The translations under genes and the position numbers were made by a program. From Dechloromonas sp. (GTDB lineage: Bacteria > Pseudomonadota > Gammaproteobacteria > Burkholderiales > Rhodocyclaceae): 47,671 bases of DNA. A model generated the notes under the pieces. The model did no database searches. It was not told the origin of the DNA and saw only the letters and a program-made list of their open reading frames with translations. Positions 1 through 8,220 of the stretch are shown here, one piece after another (positions within the stretch are counted from its first letter, which is position 1; the number at the start of each line of letters is the position of its first letter). The stretch spans positions 1-47,671 of the forward strand of contig JAQTXC010000020.1 in assembly GCA_028689015.1 (NCBI GenBank), in the 5' to 3' direction.

Positions 1-1
1 T

Positions 2-1978
2 GTTTCAATCCACGCCCCCCGTTTCCGGGAGGCGATGCAGGCGCGGTCAGGAAGTAAGGGCGAACCTCGTCAGGTTTCAATCCACGCCCCCCGTTTCCGG
101 GAGGCGATGCTTGGGGTGGCATGTGCGGCGGGTCAGCCTGGTGCAGTTTCAATCCACGCCCCCCGTTTCCGGGAGGCGATGCTCGATTCACAAACGACGA
201 TGTGGGACGCGTTCCTTGTTTCAATCCACGCCCCCCGTTTCCGGGAGGCGATGCCACATCAAAAGACCTGGGCTATCTGGATTTCAAGTTTCAATCCACG
301 CCCCCCGTTTCCGGGAGGCGATGCCTAGGCATGTCCGGAATCGGGCAAGGTCCATGCGCTGTTTCAATCCACGCCCCCCGTTTCCGGGAGGCGATGCGGG
401 GCCAGGAACGGATGACGAACCCGGAACAGACGTTTCAATCCACGCCCCCCGTTTCCGGGAGGCGATGCCGTGATCCGCTGCTCGGTCACGTCTAGGCTTA
501 TCCGGTTTCAATCCACGCCCCCCGTTTCCGGGAGGCGATGCTTTGTCGTATCCCTTTTCGCTGCTGCGGTTCATCAAAGTTTCAATCCACGCCCCCCGTT
601 TCCGGGAGGCGATGCCGGGTCATGTTCGGTCGGGCAACTGTTTCTTGCCGTTTCAATCCACGCCCCCCGTTTCCGGGAGGCGATGCAGCCGTCAAACGCA
701 CTTCGTTAACCGTGGAATTGGTTTCAATCCACGCCCCCCGTTTCCGGGAGGCGATGCATTTCGGCCTGTAAACAAAATAATCGACATCAGGTGTTTCAAT
801 CCACGCCCCCCGTTTCCGGGAGGCGATGCGCAGGAACGGCAGACGGACCCAGCTTGCCCCAGGAGGTTTCAATCCACGCCCCCCGTTTCCGGGAGGCGAT
901 GCGTCTGTGCTGGAAATCCGCCAACAGATGCAGAAGGCGTTTCAATCCACGCCCCCCGTTTCCGGGAGGCGATGCGCGGCGCAGCGCCTCAACGGCCTGA
1001 CCGACAATGTTTCAATCCACGCCCCCCGTTTCCGGGAGGCGATGCGCATCTGCTCGAAGTAAGCGCGGAAGGTCTTGGCAGTTTCAATCCACGCCCCCCG
1101 TTTCCGGGAGGCGATGCGAAGCGGCCTCAACGGCCATCCGCAGGGAATCGGGTTTCAATCCACGCCCCCCGTTTCCGGGAGGCGATGCTCGTGGCTGGCG
1201 CGGTGTCGGTGAAGGTGATTTTGTTTCAATCCACGCCCCCCGTTTCCGGGAGGCGATGCAGATAAGCCGATCATTGCGGTTCCCGACCAGGAAGTTTCAA
1301 TCCACGCCCCCCGTTTCCGGGAGGCGATGCCAGTCGGAGATCATCAGCAGGCGGGCGCGCTCTTGTTTCAATCCACGCCCCCCGTTTCCGGGAGGCGATG
1401 CCATCTTCTGCAGGGTCTGGGCGTCGTCGTCCTGCACGTTTCAATCCACGCCCCCCGTTTCCGGGAGGCGATGCCTTCAAGTTCGCCAAGCGCCCACAAA
1501 GCGCAGGGCTGTTTCAATCCACGCCCCCCGTTTCCGGGAGGCGATGCAACAATTACTATCGGTTATTGTTCTTTGCATCATGGTTTCAATCCACGCCCCC
1601 CGTTTCCGGGAGGCGATGCGTGCAATTGAGCCGCCAGTTACATAAAGTCCTGAAGTTTCAATCCACGCCCCCCGTTTCCGGGAGGCGATGCATGACGTGA
1701 TGCCGGAGAAGCCGCCCGCATTCTTGTTTCAATCCACGCCCCCCGTTTCCGGGAGGCGATGCAATGGATGCGGCGCGATTCATTTCGGCTGAGAACGTTT
1801 CAATCCACGCCCCCCGTTTCCGGGAGGCGATGCCCGGTCAAGGAGCCGTGGCGCGTGATGTACTCGATGTTTCAATCCACGCCCCCCGTTTCCGGGAGGC
1901 GATGCTCTCGTCTTCGGTCCAGGTCTTGCGGCTCATGGTCAGTTTCAATCCACGCCCCCCGTTTCCGGGAGGCGATGC
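2..1978 (-). CRISPR. CRISPR array, 28 repeats of 37 nt, type I-C-like, truncated at window edge
   Basis: Twenty-eight copies of one 37-nt repeat are present with no mismatch that I can see. They start at 2, 74, 146, 218, 288 and so on to 1942, and are separated by 27 unique spacers of 33-37 nt. On the plus strand each repeat begins GTTTCAATCCACG and ends GGGAGGCGATGC. Read on the minus strand it ends in GTGGATTGAAAC, the typical end of I-C repeats, so the array is probably transcribed leftwards from the cas2 side. In that orientation repeat bases 5-13 (CGCCTCCCG) pair with 18-26 (CGGGGGGCG) around a GAAA tetraloop. Eleven bases (TGGATTGAAAC) follow the stem, the length of the 5' handle made by Cas5d. 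The array continues beyond position 1, so its true size is unknown. The youngest spacer should be 1906-1941. Confidence 0.98.
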
Positions 1979-2160
1979 TCATCTCCCGCAACTACCGGAA
2001 GCATCAGAACAAAAAGCCCGCATTGCGCGAACCTCTTTATTCCTGAGCAAAAAACATCTTACGCGCCCAGCCCACCTTCTGGAAAGCCGCATCAAATCAG
2101 GCAACAGCGCGGCGCGCGAACCTACCGGGGAAAGCATGTGCACTTGGGGTTCGCGCAAGC
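1979..2160 (-). promoter_or_regulatory. CRISPR leader between cas2 and the array
   Basis: This gene-free 182 bp lies between the last repeat and the cas2 stop, where I-C leaders sit. It should hold the pre-crRNA promoter reading leftwards. It contains A-rich runs (2008-2015, 2048-2055). The word GCGCGAACC occurs at 2025-2033 and 2114-2122, and inverted as GGTTCGCGC at 2149-2157. The last two could form a hairpin with a 9-bp stem at the end of the cas operon transcript. No clear -35/-10 pair was found, so the role follows from position. Confidence 0.7.
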
Positions 2161-2451
2161 TCACAGGATGAGGGGCGCGTCGAAGTCGGTGGCGCAGAAA
2201 CAGCCGTGTTCGCGGACTTCGTAGCCTTTGAGCTCGGCGATGCGGTAGAAGCGCAGGTTGTCTTCCCCGTCCTTGATTTCGGCGACCAGATCGCGTTCCA
2301 GCGCCTCGAAGCGGGCACGGTCGACCTGGCATTCGAAGACCGATTTCTGCACCCGCTGACCAACGCTTTCGCAGAGTTTGGCGACGCGGCGCAGGCGTCG
2401 GCGGCCTTCGCGGGTTTCGGTGTTGACGTCGTAGCAGACGATGACCAGCAT
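2161..2451 (-). CDS. cas2: CRISPR-associated endonuclease Cas2
   Basis: The protein has 96 residues, the normal size for Cas2. It opens with [12 protein letters not shown], the first beta strand carrying the conserved aspartate of the ferredoxin-like fold, followed by the basic helix [15 protein letters not shown]. Cas2 dimers bridge two Cas1 dimers in the spacer-integration complex. The gene starts 2 nt after the cas1 stop codon and is the last cas gene before the leader, as in standard I-C loci. Base composition is GC-rich like cas1 and cas4. Identification is secure; catalytic activity is not needed for adaptation and cannot be judged from the sequence. Confidence 0.97.
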   Translation of the reverse strand: MLVIVCYDVNTETREGRRRLRRVAKLCESVGQRVQKSVFECQVDRARFEALERDLVAEIKDGEDNLRFYRIAELKGYEVREHGCFCATDFDAPLIL

Positions 2452-2453
2452 GA

Positions 2454-3482
2454 TCAGCGCACCAGGTAGGGTAGATATTCGGCCGTGTCGCCGCGCAGCG
2501 TGCGCGCCAGCAGGCGGGCCTGGAGATGCGGTAGCAGGCCGAAGGGCACGGTTTCGCTGAGCAACGGATGGGTCAGGTTTTCCTGCTTGCGCTCCTGGTA
2601 GGCGACCAGCACCGTCTTGCGCGCATCGCCTTCGAGCAGCACGGCGCCGCCTTCGCGTTCGACAAAATCGCCAGCGCCGATCTGGCCGCGATTGATCAGC
2701 GAGAGCACCAGACGATCAGCAAAGGCGCGGAACTCTTCCATCAAGTCGAGCGCCAGCGCTGCCCGCCCCGGCCGTACGACATGCAGAAAGCCGATTTGTG
2801 GATCGAGGCCGCAGGCTTCGATGGCCGAGCGGCAATCGTTCATCAGCAGTGAGTAAACGAAGGAGAGCAAGGCGTTGATCCTGTCGCGTGGCGGGCGCCG
2901 GCTGCGGCCGTCCATGCGGAAGTTTTCCCGCGCCGAACTGCGGATCAGGGCATTGAGCGCGGCGAAATACTGGCGCGCCGCTTCGCCTTCAACACCGCGC
3001 AGGGTATCGGCATCGCCGGCTCCCGGCAGTGCCCGCAACGCAGCCGCCAGATCGGCCGCGCCGCGCGTCAGGATCGCCGCATCTTCCTCCGCCTTGGCCT
3101 CGCGGGCACCGCGCAGCAAGACCTGACGACCATTGCGCAGTTTGCCGGCAATGCAGTTGCGCGCCACGTTGAGGGCGAAAGCCGGGTCGCCGGCCAGCCG
3201 ATGCTGCGCCTGACGCAGCAGCACGTTGCCCGAAACCGGCCCTTCCAGCCGCGCCTTGAACCGCCCGTGCGTATCGAGCAAAACCAGGCTGATGCCGCTG
3301 TCGGCCAGTTTGTGCATCAACGGCAGCGACACCGAAACATGGCCGAAGCAGACGACGGCGCTCAGGTGATGCAGCGGCACGCGCAGTCGCGTTTCCTTGT
3401 CGACCTCAACGCGCAGGGTTTCGTTGTCGAGATGGATGTAACTCTCGGGCGTGGTCACGTACAGCGTGTTGAGCAGTTGCAT
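2454..3482 (-). CDS. cas1: CRISPR-associated integrase Cas1
   Basis: Cas1 is the integrase that inserts new spacers at the leader end of the array. The chosen ATG at 3482 gives 342 residues beginning [15 protein letters not shown], matching the I-C Cas1 length of about 340. Upstream in-frame starts would run into cas4. The probable metal ligands are visible: Glu165 in [11 protein letters not shown], His234 in [10 protein letters not shown] and Glu249 in LDLMEEFR. The start lies 1 nt beyond the cas4 stop, and the stop lies 2 nt from cas2, so the three adaptation genes form one tight unit. This block is very GC-rich (44 of 60 bases are G or C in 3061-3120), unlike the interference genes upstream. 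Confidence 0.97.
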   Translation of the reverse strand: MQLLNTLYVTTPESYIHLDNETLRVEVDKETRLRVPLHHLSAVVCFGHVSVSLPLMHKLADSGISLVLLDTHGRFKARLEGPVSGNVLLRQAQHRLAGDPAFALNVARNCIAGKLRNGRQVLLRGAREAKAEEDAAILTRGAADLAAALRALPGAGDADTLRGVEGEAARQYFAALNALIRSSARENFRMDGRSRRPPRDRINALLSFVYSLLMNDCRSAIEACGLDPQIGFLHVVRPGRAALALDLMEEFRAFADRLVLSLINRGQIGAGDFVEREGGAVLLEGDARKTVLVAYQERKQENLTHPLLSETVPFGLLPHLQARLLARTLRGDTAEYLPYLVR

Positions 3483-3483
3483 G

Positions 3484-4122
3484 TCAATCATCCACTTCGA
3501 ACAGGGAATGCCGGACTGCCGCATGCTCCGGCGTCGGCACAAGGGCTTCCGGCTGACACAGGTCGCGCAAGGAACAGGCCCGGCAGTGGTCGTCGTTGAG
3601 GGGCGGCGGCATTTCGCCCGATTGCAGCAGATGCCGGACGGCCACTACGGTCGACGCCATTTTTGCCCTTAAATCGGCGTCGACCGCCACGATGCGCCGA
3701 CGGCGCGAAGAGGCGTAATACAAGGCACCTTCCGGCACCGGCTTGCCGAACATTTCTTCCAGACACAGCGCCTGCGCCGCCAATTGTAGATCGTCGCAAG
3801 CTGCAATATCCGCCCGCTTGTGGCGCGAACCGTGTTTGTATTCCACCGGATACGGCGTGCCATCCGGCAGGAATTCGACGACATCCGCCTTGCCGACCAG
3901 CCCGAGCCGGTCGCAAAACAGCGGCAAGGCCCGCTCAACGCGCAAGCCGTCGCGCAACTCGAAACCGGGATCGTCCACCCGTTTGTGCAGAGCCTGGCCG
4001 CGCAGGGTAAACAGGTTCTCTTCAAACCCCTGCTCAACGTGGATCAGCGCACATTGGCGCGGGCAGTAAGCCCAATGCTGGAGCGCGGAAAGGGGAATGG
4101 GATCAAGCGGGTCGCTCGTCAT
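3484..4122 (-). CDS. cas4: CRISPR-associated exonuclease Cas4
   Basis: Cas4 trims prespacers and helps to select the PAM during adaptation, together with Cas1. The 212-residue protein has the RecB-type nuclease core: Asp80 in GKADVVEF, Glu94-x-Lys96 in PVEYKHG, and Gln113 in DLQLAAQ. Cysteines for an iron-sulfur cluster are at 20/24 (YCPRQC) and 180/183/189 (DHCRACSLRDLC). The ATG at 4122 is preceded by an AGGG-type ribosome site. It is the first gene of cas4-cas1-cas2 and is separated from cas3 by a divergent antitoxin-like gene, so this trio probably has its own promoter in 4123-4195 in addition to any read-through. Confidence 0.96.
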   Translation of the reverse strand: MTSDPLDPIPLSALQHWAYCPRQCALIHVEQGFEENLFTLRGQALHKRVDDPGFELRDGLRVERALPLFCDRLGLVGKADVVEFLPDGTPYPVEYKHGSRHKRADIAACDDLQLAAQALCLEEMFGKPVPEGALYYASSRRRRIVAVDADLRAKMASTVVAVRHLLQSGEMPPPLNDDHCRACSLRDLCQPEALVPTPEHAAVRHSLFEVDD

Positions 4123-4132
4123 TGCTCAACCC

Positions 4133-4176
4133 TGCCAATGGATTTGGCAACTTGCTTGGGTTAGCATTGCCCAAGC
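4133..4176. promoter_or_regulatory. Two dyads in the cas4/antitoxin divergent promoter region
   Basis: The 73-bp gap between the divergent starts of cas4 (4122) and the antitoxin-like gene (4196) holds two inverted repeats. TGCCAA (4133-4138) pairs with TTGGCA (4144-4149), and GCTTGGG (4154-4160) pairs with CCCAAGC (4170-4176). Antitoxins of two-gene modules usually bind dyads in their own promoter, so these are candidate operators that could also affect cas4. Function is inferred. Confidence 0.4.
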
Positions 4177-4195
4177 TTTACCGGAGGTTCTCACC

Positions 4196-4438
4196 ATGAT
4201 CAATTCACCCCTTGAAGACATCGAAGCCGCCGCCCTGCAACTGGCGCCGGCCGAGCGCGCAAAGCTGGCGGAACGCCTGCTGGTCAGCCTCGATGAAGAC
4301 GACGAAATCCTCGCGTCCTGGGTCGAAGAGGCGGAGCGTCGGGGCGATGCATACGACCGTGGCGAAATGGGCGCCATCGATTTCGATGAGTCGATTGCCC
4401 AGGCAAAAGCCAGAATCAGAGCCATTCCTAAAAATTGA
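4196..4438 (+). CDS. Orphan addiction-module antitoxin-like protein
   Basis: This small 80-residue acidic protein resembles the addiction module component family (TIGR02574 type), usually the antitoxin of a RelE/ParE-like toxin. The family pattern shows in ALQLAPAERAKLAERLLVSL followed by a helix around SWVEEAERRGDAYDRGE. The ATG at 4196 is chosen because GGAGG at 4182-4186 precedes it at good spacing; a longer in-frame start at 4097 would overlap cas4. No toxin gene follows: only 47 bp separate its stop from the cas3 end on the other strand. It lies in the middle of the cas operon, in the opposite direction, exactly where the low-GC effector block meets the GC-rich adaptation block. It may be the remnant of a toxin-antitoxin pair that came with a transfer, or an antitoxin guarding the locus. 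The family call is good; the role is open. Confidence 0.8.
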   Translation: MINSPLEDIEAAALQLAPAERAKLAERLLVSLDEDDEILASWVEEAERRGDAYDRGEMGAIDFDESIAQAKARIRAIPKN

Positions 4439-4485
4439 GCACCCAAGTCAAACAACACCGATTCTCCAGTTAATTCGAGCTTCGC

Positions 4486-6831
4486 TCAGATCAAGTACCC
4501 TCCAGCGATTTTTGCATCATCCAAGTCAAACCACCCTGCCATGTATCCAAAACAATCCGGATCGTAGGCCCAGCCATCAGGTAAGGCGAAGAGTTCTTGC
4601 GAATTTGCCCATAGTGGAGACAGGCCGAGATTAGTGGCCTTAGATGGATACATTTGAACGCTGGATTGGATCAGTTCATTATTAGAAACGGGAATTCCAG
4701 CACGAATTCGGCCTGCAACTTCCTGATCGACAACGACAAGTCGCATATCGCTTCGTATCACACGACACATTTCCGCCACAGCAGGATAGACCATATCAAT
4801 CTCGCCCCTAACGGCTGCGTGAGCCAAGTTTTGTTGTTTGGCCATGAACTCTTTCTGAAGTGCAAACCGGCATATTTTTGGCAAGTCACTGGGTTTGGCC
4901 GAAGAAAGCCACCCCATATCGAAAACTTCGCCTAAAGCTTGTTTTGATGCCCTCAGCGATGGGTTATCGGGAAACATTTTGCTATCGGCAAAATCGAAGT
5001 CGTACAACATTGCTGTGTCAGACCTATCTGCACTTCGATTGACTCGTCCCCCTGTCTGAATCAGGCTCGCTGCCGAACATCGCTGACGAAATCCGGTAGC
5101 AAACGAAAAATCCATTCCTGCCTCGACAAGACTTGTTGCTACTAGCGTCCAATTTTCACGCCCATCCGACAACCAAGCCTTGATCTTGTCGATGATCTTT
5201 GCTCGATCTTTTGGCGCAAGCGCCGTACTAAGGTGAAGAACATCTTGTTTTCCACGCCAAACCATAAATCTTGCCAACACAGCAGCCGATTGGACGGTGT
5301 TAACAATAATCAAACGGGGACCATCTACGCTTTCAATCCAGCAGCTCAATTCTTCAGCCGTTACCGCCTCTTTGCGTGACTCAAAGCGAATCCGTGAATG
5401 CTCGGTGACCTTGAAGCGATCTGCAAATCCATCGGTGAGTGGCGCAACTCGTAGTGGAGTCGCGCTAGGAGACTGCCCCGGAGGTTTTCCTTCTGCAATA
5501 GCGCGAAATTCATTCAGCGTCCAAAACTCTGCCAACGACCCGGAAGCCAGAACGATGTGCCCATTCCACTCATTCGCCCATTCGTTCAGCCAATTCCAGC
5601 AGACGGGCCACATATCAGCAGGCAGAGCAGCATGCGCTTCGTCGATGAAAATGGCAGAACCAGGCAATTCATGGAGCTTGCGTAATTTTGCGGGTTCGCA
5701 GGATGCCAATGTCTCGAAAAACTGGACCGCCGTTGTAACAACAATAGGTGCTCGCCAAAGGGTTGCCATCCCTCGCAACTCTACCTGTTGGAACGTAGCC
5801 TGATGATGATGTTCCGCAACGACGGCCTCCATGTCCTGTTCTGTTTCCCCCGGCAGGCGAAGGGCTTTACGATAAATCCCGACCGATTGCCTAATGATGT
5901 TCGTGTACGGCAATACGACAAAGATGTGCCGAAACTTTCGCTCTTTGGCCATTTTCAGCAAATGCGCCATGACAGCAGTGGTCTTCCCCGCCCCTACTGC
6001 CGCATCGCAAGCCACCAGTCGCTCGGAGGGCAACGCTTTCCGACACTCCGCATAGAGATCATCGCGCAGTTGCTGTCTAACCTTGCTAGCCTCCCCTACA
6101 GCATCGTCGCCCGCCTTGTGTTTTGACAGCCCTGACACATAAGCATCGAGCGCAGCGAGCCGTTCATTCCAGCGAGGAAATACTTTGGGAAGAACGTCGT
6201 TCTTCCCGTAATGGGTTGCTGTGTCGGTATGATCCCCATCGACAAGGCAAGAAAGTAGCAAGCGGCGAACAAACCCACTGCATCTACTTAACCCACTTTG
6301 ATCTTGGATAGCCCGCAAACCGACAGACAGTTGATGCCGGTTCTGATAGGTTTGAATGCGCTCTTCCGTCGCACGTCGTGTTACGGGATCGTCGACACGA
6401 AACGGGTGATCGCCCAGACGTTTCCCACCATCCCGAACAAGTCTTGGCTGGGATCGAACGAACTCATACCTCACCAAACCGCGATGATGGGCGGCAACGA
6501 GTCCGGCAGCCTCCATCGCCCCATGCGCGGAAAGATAAACAGCACCAGCATCCTCATGCCTGATGTGGCGTGACGACGTTCGGTTATGTTGGAGCGTTTC
6601 CTGGAATCCATCATCCAGTTTCCCCAAGTCGTGAAAACTCGCTCCATTGCGAACAATCTCGACAAGTTCGCTCCGGCTTGGACGCCCCACCTCCGAATCA
6701 TTTCTGAAGGCATAGTGCATTAGAGCGGAACGGATGCGCCGCAGCGCACCGGCCGCAACCCCACGAACATGGTCGCGATAAAGTTGAGCGGGGCGCCCTT
6801 GTCGGGCGCTATGCGCAAGCCAATCAGTCAT
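4486..6831 (-). CDS. cas3: CRISPR-associated helicase/nuclease Cas3 (HD fused)
   Basis: Cas3 is recruited by target-bound Cascade to unwind and degrade DNA. The protein has 781 residues from the ATG at 6831, which overlaps the cas7 stop by 8 nt; an upstream in-frame start at 6906 lies inside cas7 and is rejected. The N-terminal HD nuclease shows His21, His67-Asp68 in FHDLGKLDDGF, and further His in RHIRHEDAG and AAHHRG. The superfamily 2 helicase shows Walker A AAVGAGKTT near residue 275, the DEAH box IFIDEAHAAL near 394 and motif VI QTGGRVNR near 590. Its place after cas7 is unusual: in standard I-C operons cas3 is first. GC is low here (26 of 60 in 5101-5160). Confidence 0.96.
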   Translation of the reverse strand: MTDWLAHSARQGRPAQLYRDHVRGVAAGALRRIRSALMHYAFRNDSEVGRPSRSELVEIVRNGASFHDLGKLDDGFQETLQHNRTSSRHIRHEDAGAVYLSAHGAMEAAGLVAAHHRGLVRYEFVRSQPRLVRDGGKRLGDHPFRVDDPVTRRATEERIQTYQNRHQLSVGLRAIQDQSGLSRCSGFVRRLLLSCLVDGDHTDTATHYGKNDVLPKVFPRWNERLAALDAYVSGLSKHKAGDDAVGEASKVRQQLRDDLYAECRKALPSERLVACDAAVGAGKTTAVMAHLLKMAKERKFRHIFVVLPYTNIIRQSVGIYRKALRLPGETEQDMEAVVAEHHHQATFQQVELRGMATLWRAPIVVTTAVQFFETLASCEPAKLRKLHELPGSAIFIDEAHAALPADMWPVCWNWLNEWANEWNGHIVLASGSLAEFWTLNEFRAIAEGKPPGQSPSATPLRVAPLTDGFADRFKVTEHSRIRFESRKEAVTAEELSCWIESVDGPRLIIVNTVQSAAVLARFMVWRGKQDVLHLSTALAPKDRAKIIDKIKAWLSDGRENWTLVATSLVEAGMDFSFATGFRQRCSAASLIQTGGRVNRSADRSDTAMLYDFDFADSKMFPDNPSLRASKQALGEVFDMGWLSSAKPSDLPKICRFALQKEFMAKQQNLAHAAVRGEIDMVYPAVAEMCRVIRSDMRLVVVDQEVAGRIRAGIPVSNNELIQSSVQMYPSKATNLGLSPLWANSQELFALPDGWAYDPDCFGYMAGWFDLDDAKIAGGYLI

Positions 6832-7732
6832 GGGCCTGACGCGGGAACACCTGTTCAACAAAGCTCGGATCGCACAGATCGCCGAAATGCTTGAATCTTC
6901 CTGCAAACCGCTTTTTCAACTCGTCCAGCACCTTTTCGCCATCGTAGGCATAGTCGCCCCATTCGCTGGAAGGCTCCTTTGGATCAGGTTTTCTTGGCGT
7001 CAGGGCATCAATGATCTCGAATTCCGAACACGACCCCAAAGAACTGGAATGTTCGAAATACCAAGCATGTCGTACCTCGACAAGGGGACGAATACGCGAC
7101 GCGTTATGCGGATAGGCATAGGGAATCAGTCGGCAAATCAATTCGATATCGTCAATTGTGCAACCACTTTTCCCCGCAGCAGAAGGGTTAATTAAAAACG
7201 GCATTGCATAGACACCGTGCTCAACCACACGAAAGCCAAGCGGTGCCATCCCGCGATCTGCATTCTTCGACGCATCGACATTCGCCTTTACCGTATTGGT
7301 ATCTCGCTGAATACGAACTTTGGCTGCTGATACACCAAGAGAAAACTGAGCAACTCCGGTACGAATAAAATTATCTCCCTCTTCAAGACTTGTACTGCCA
7401 AACGCCCTTACATCCCAGTACCGTTCGGAGAGGCTCTTCTTCTCCCCTTCTTTTTTAGATGCTTTTTCCAAATTGCGCGCGGACTGGTCGACATGAACGC
7501 CATAGCTATCGTCAGACAATGACATCAGTTTGCGCAAATGCTCCCAGACTGGCCCCTCTTTTTGCAGTACCAATTCGCGCAGCTTCCGCTTGAAGGACAC
7601 GTCGCTGATGATGCCGCGACCGTCATGCGCTCTTGTACGGGGATCGCTTTCGCGATCCGGATCACCATTCGGATTGGAATTTCTGGCCTCGATCACAAGA
7701 AGGCCGGTAACACGGGGAAGGACTGAATTCAT
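6824..7732 (-). CDS. cas7: Cascade backbone protein Cas7 (Csd2/Csh2 family)
   Basis: Cas7 polymerises along the crRNA spacer to form the Cascade backbone. The 302-residue protein begins near the family signature NSNPNGDPDRESDPRTR, followed by GIISDVSFKRKLRELV, as in Csd2-type Cas7. The ATG at 7732 lies 26 nt after the cas8c stop at 7759, and the stop overlaps the cas3 start, so translation is probably coupled. The sequence departs noticeably from common Csd2 proteins, including a lysine-rich segment around EKASKKEGEKKSLSER. The GC content is lower than in the flanking cas4-cas1-cas2 and WYL genes. Confidence 0.93.
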   Translation of the reverse strand: MNSVLPRVTGLLVIEARNSNPNGDPDRESDPRTRAHDGRGIISDVSFKRKLRELVLQKEGPVWEHLRKLMSLSDDSYGVHVDQSARNLEKASKKEGEKKSLSERYWDVRAFGSTSLEEGDNFIRTGVAQFSLGVSAAKVRIQRDTNTVKANVDASKNADRGMAPLGFRVVEHGVYAMPFLINPSAAGKSGCTIDDIELICRLIPYAYPHNASRIRPLVEVRHAWYFEHSSSLGSCSEFEIIDALTPRKPDPKEPSSEWGDYAYDGEKVLDELKKRFAGRFKHFGDLCDPSFVEQVFPRQAHD

Positions 7733-7758
7733 GGTTTCACCTCTATAAAAATTTGGGT

Positions 7759-8220
7759 TTATTCGGAATCGGTAGATTGGCTTTCGGATGCCAGTTCATC
7801 GCTCTCTTCTTTTCCGAGGATGGGCGACAGATACCCCAGGAACAGGTGAGCTTTTTGAACGAGTTCCATTGCCTGATCGAGAGACGAGTCGGCATGCAGG
7901 CTTTCGCTGATCGGTGCCACAATCCGCAGCACTTTACGAGCGGAATTGATGGCAATTTGGATGGACTCTGGAGCGTCCTTTCTGACAGCGGCGCTCTTTG
8001 CCCAGCCGAGGTAAACCCTGCTTCGCTCGCTTAACTCTTCCAGCGCACGGGCAGGAGACTCAGAAGCCCTCCCAAGCAACCCATTACCGATCAACGCATT
8101 GGGAATATCCCCTTGACGGACGGCAATGCAGTAGCACTTGTGCAACTCATCCATGGCTGCGAGCAGTTTGCCAACAAGGAATGCTGATTCAGACATGTAG
8201 TTTTCGACTTTGGAATTCAT
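7759..8220 (-). CDS. Possible internal Cas11c start within cas8c
   Basis: Known type I-C systems make a separate small subunit (Cas11c) from an internal start in the cas8c 3' end. Here two in-frame ATG codons, at 8220 (MNSKVENY) and 8196 (MSESAFLVG), stand just before the helical C-terminal region and would give 153 or 145 residues. A GGGAG sequence lies 13 nt before the 8220 ATG, longer than ideal spacing, so the ribosome site is weak. The call is an inference from family behaviour; the sequence alone does not prove translation. Confidence 0.35.
   Translation of the reverse strand: MNSKVENYMSESAFLVGKLLAAMDELHKCYCIAVRQGDIPNALIGNGLLGRASESPARALEELSERSRVYLGWAKSAAVRKDAPESIQIAINSARKVLRIVAPISESLHADSSLDQAMELVQKAHLFLGYLSPILGKEESDELASESQSTDSE

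Noticed and set aside
35-2171. Many overlapping open frames across the array with repeated SIHAPRFREAM-like peptides
   Set aside because: They are translations of the CRISPR repeat and spacers in several frames, with no ribosome sites.
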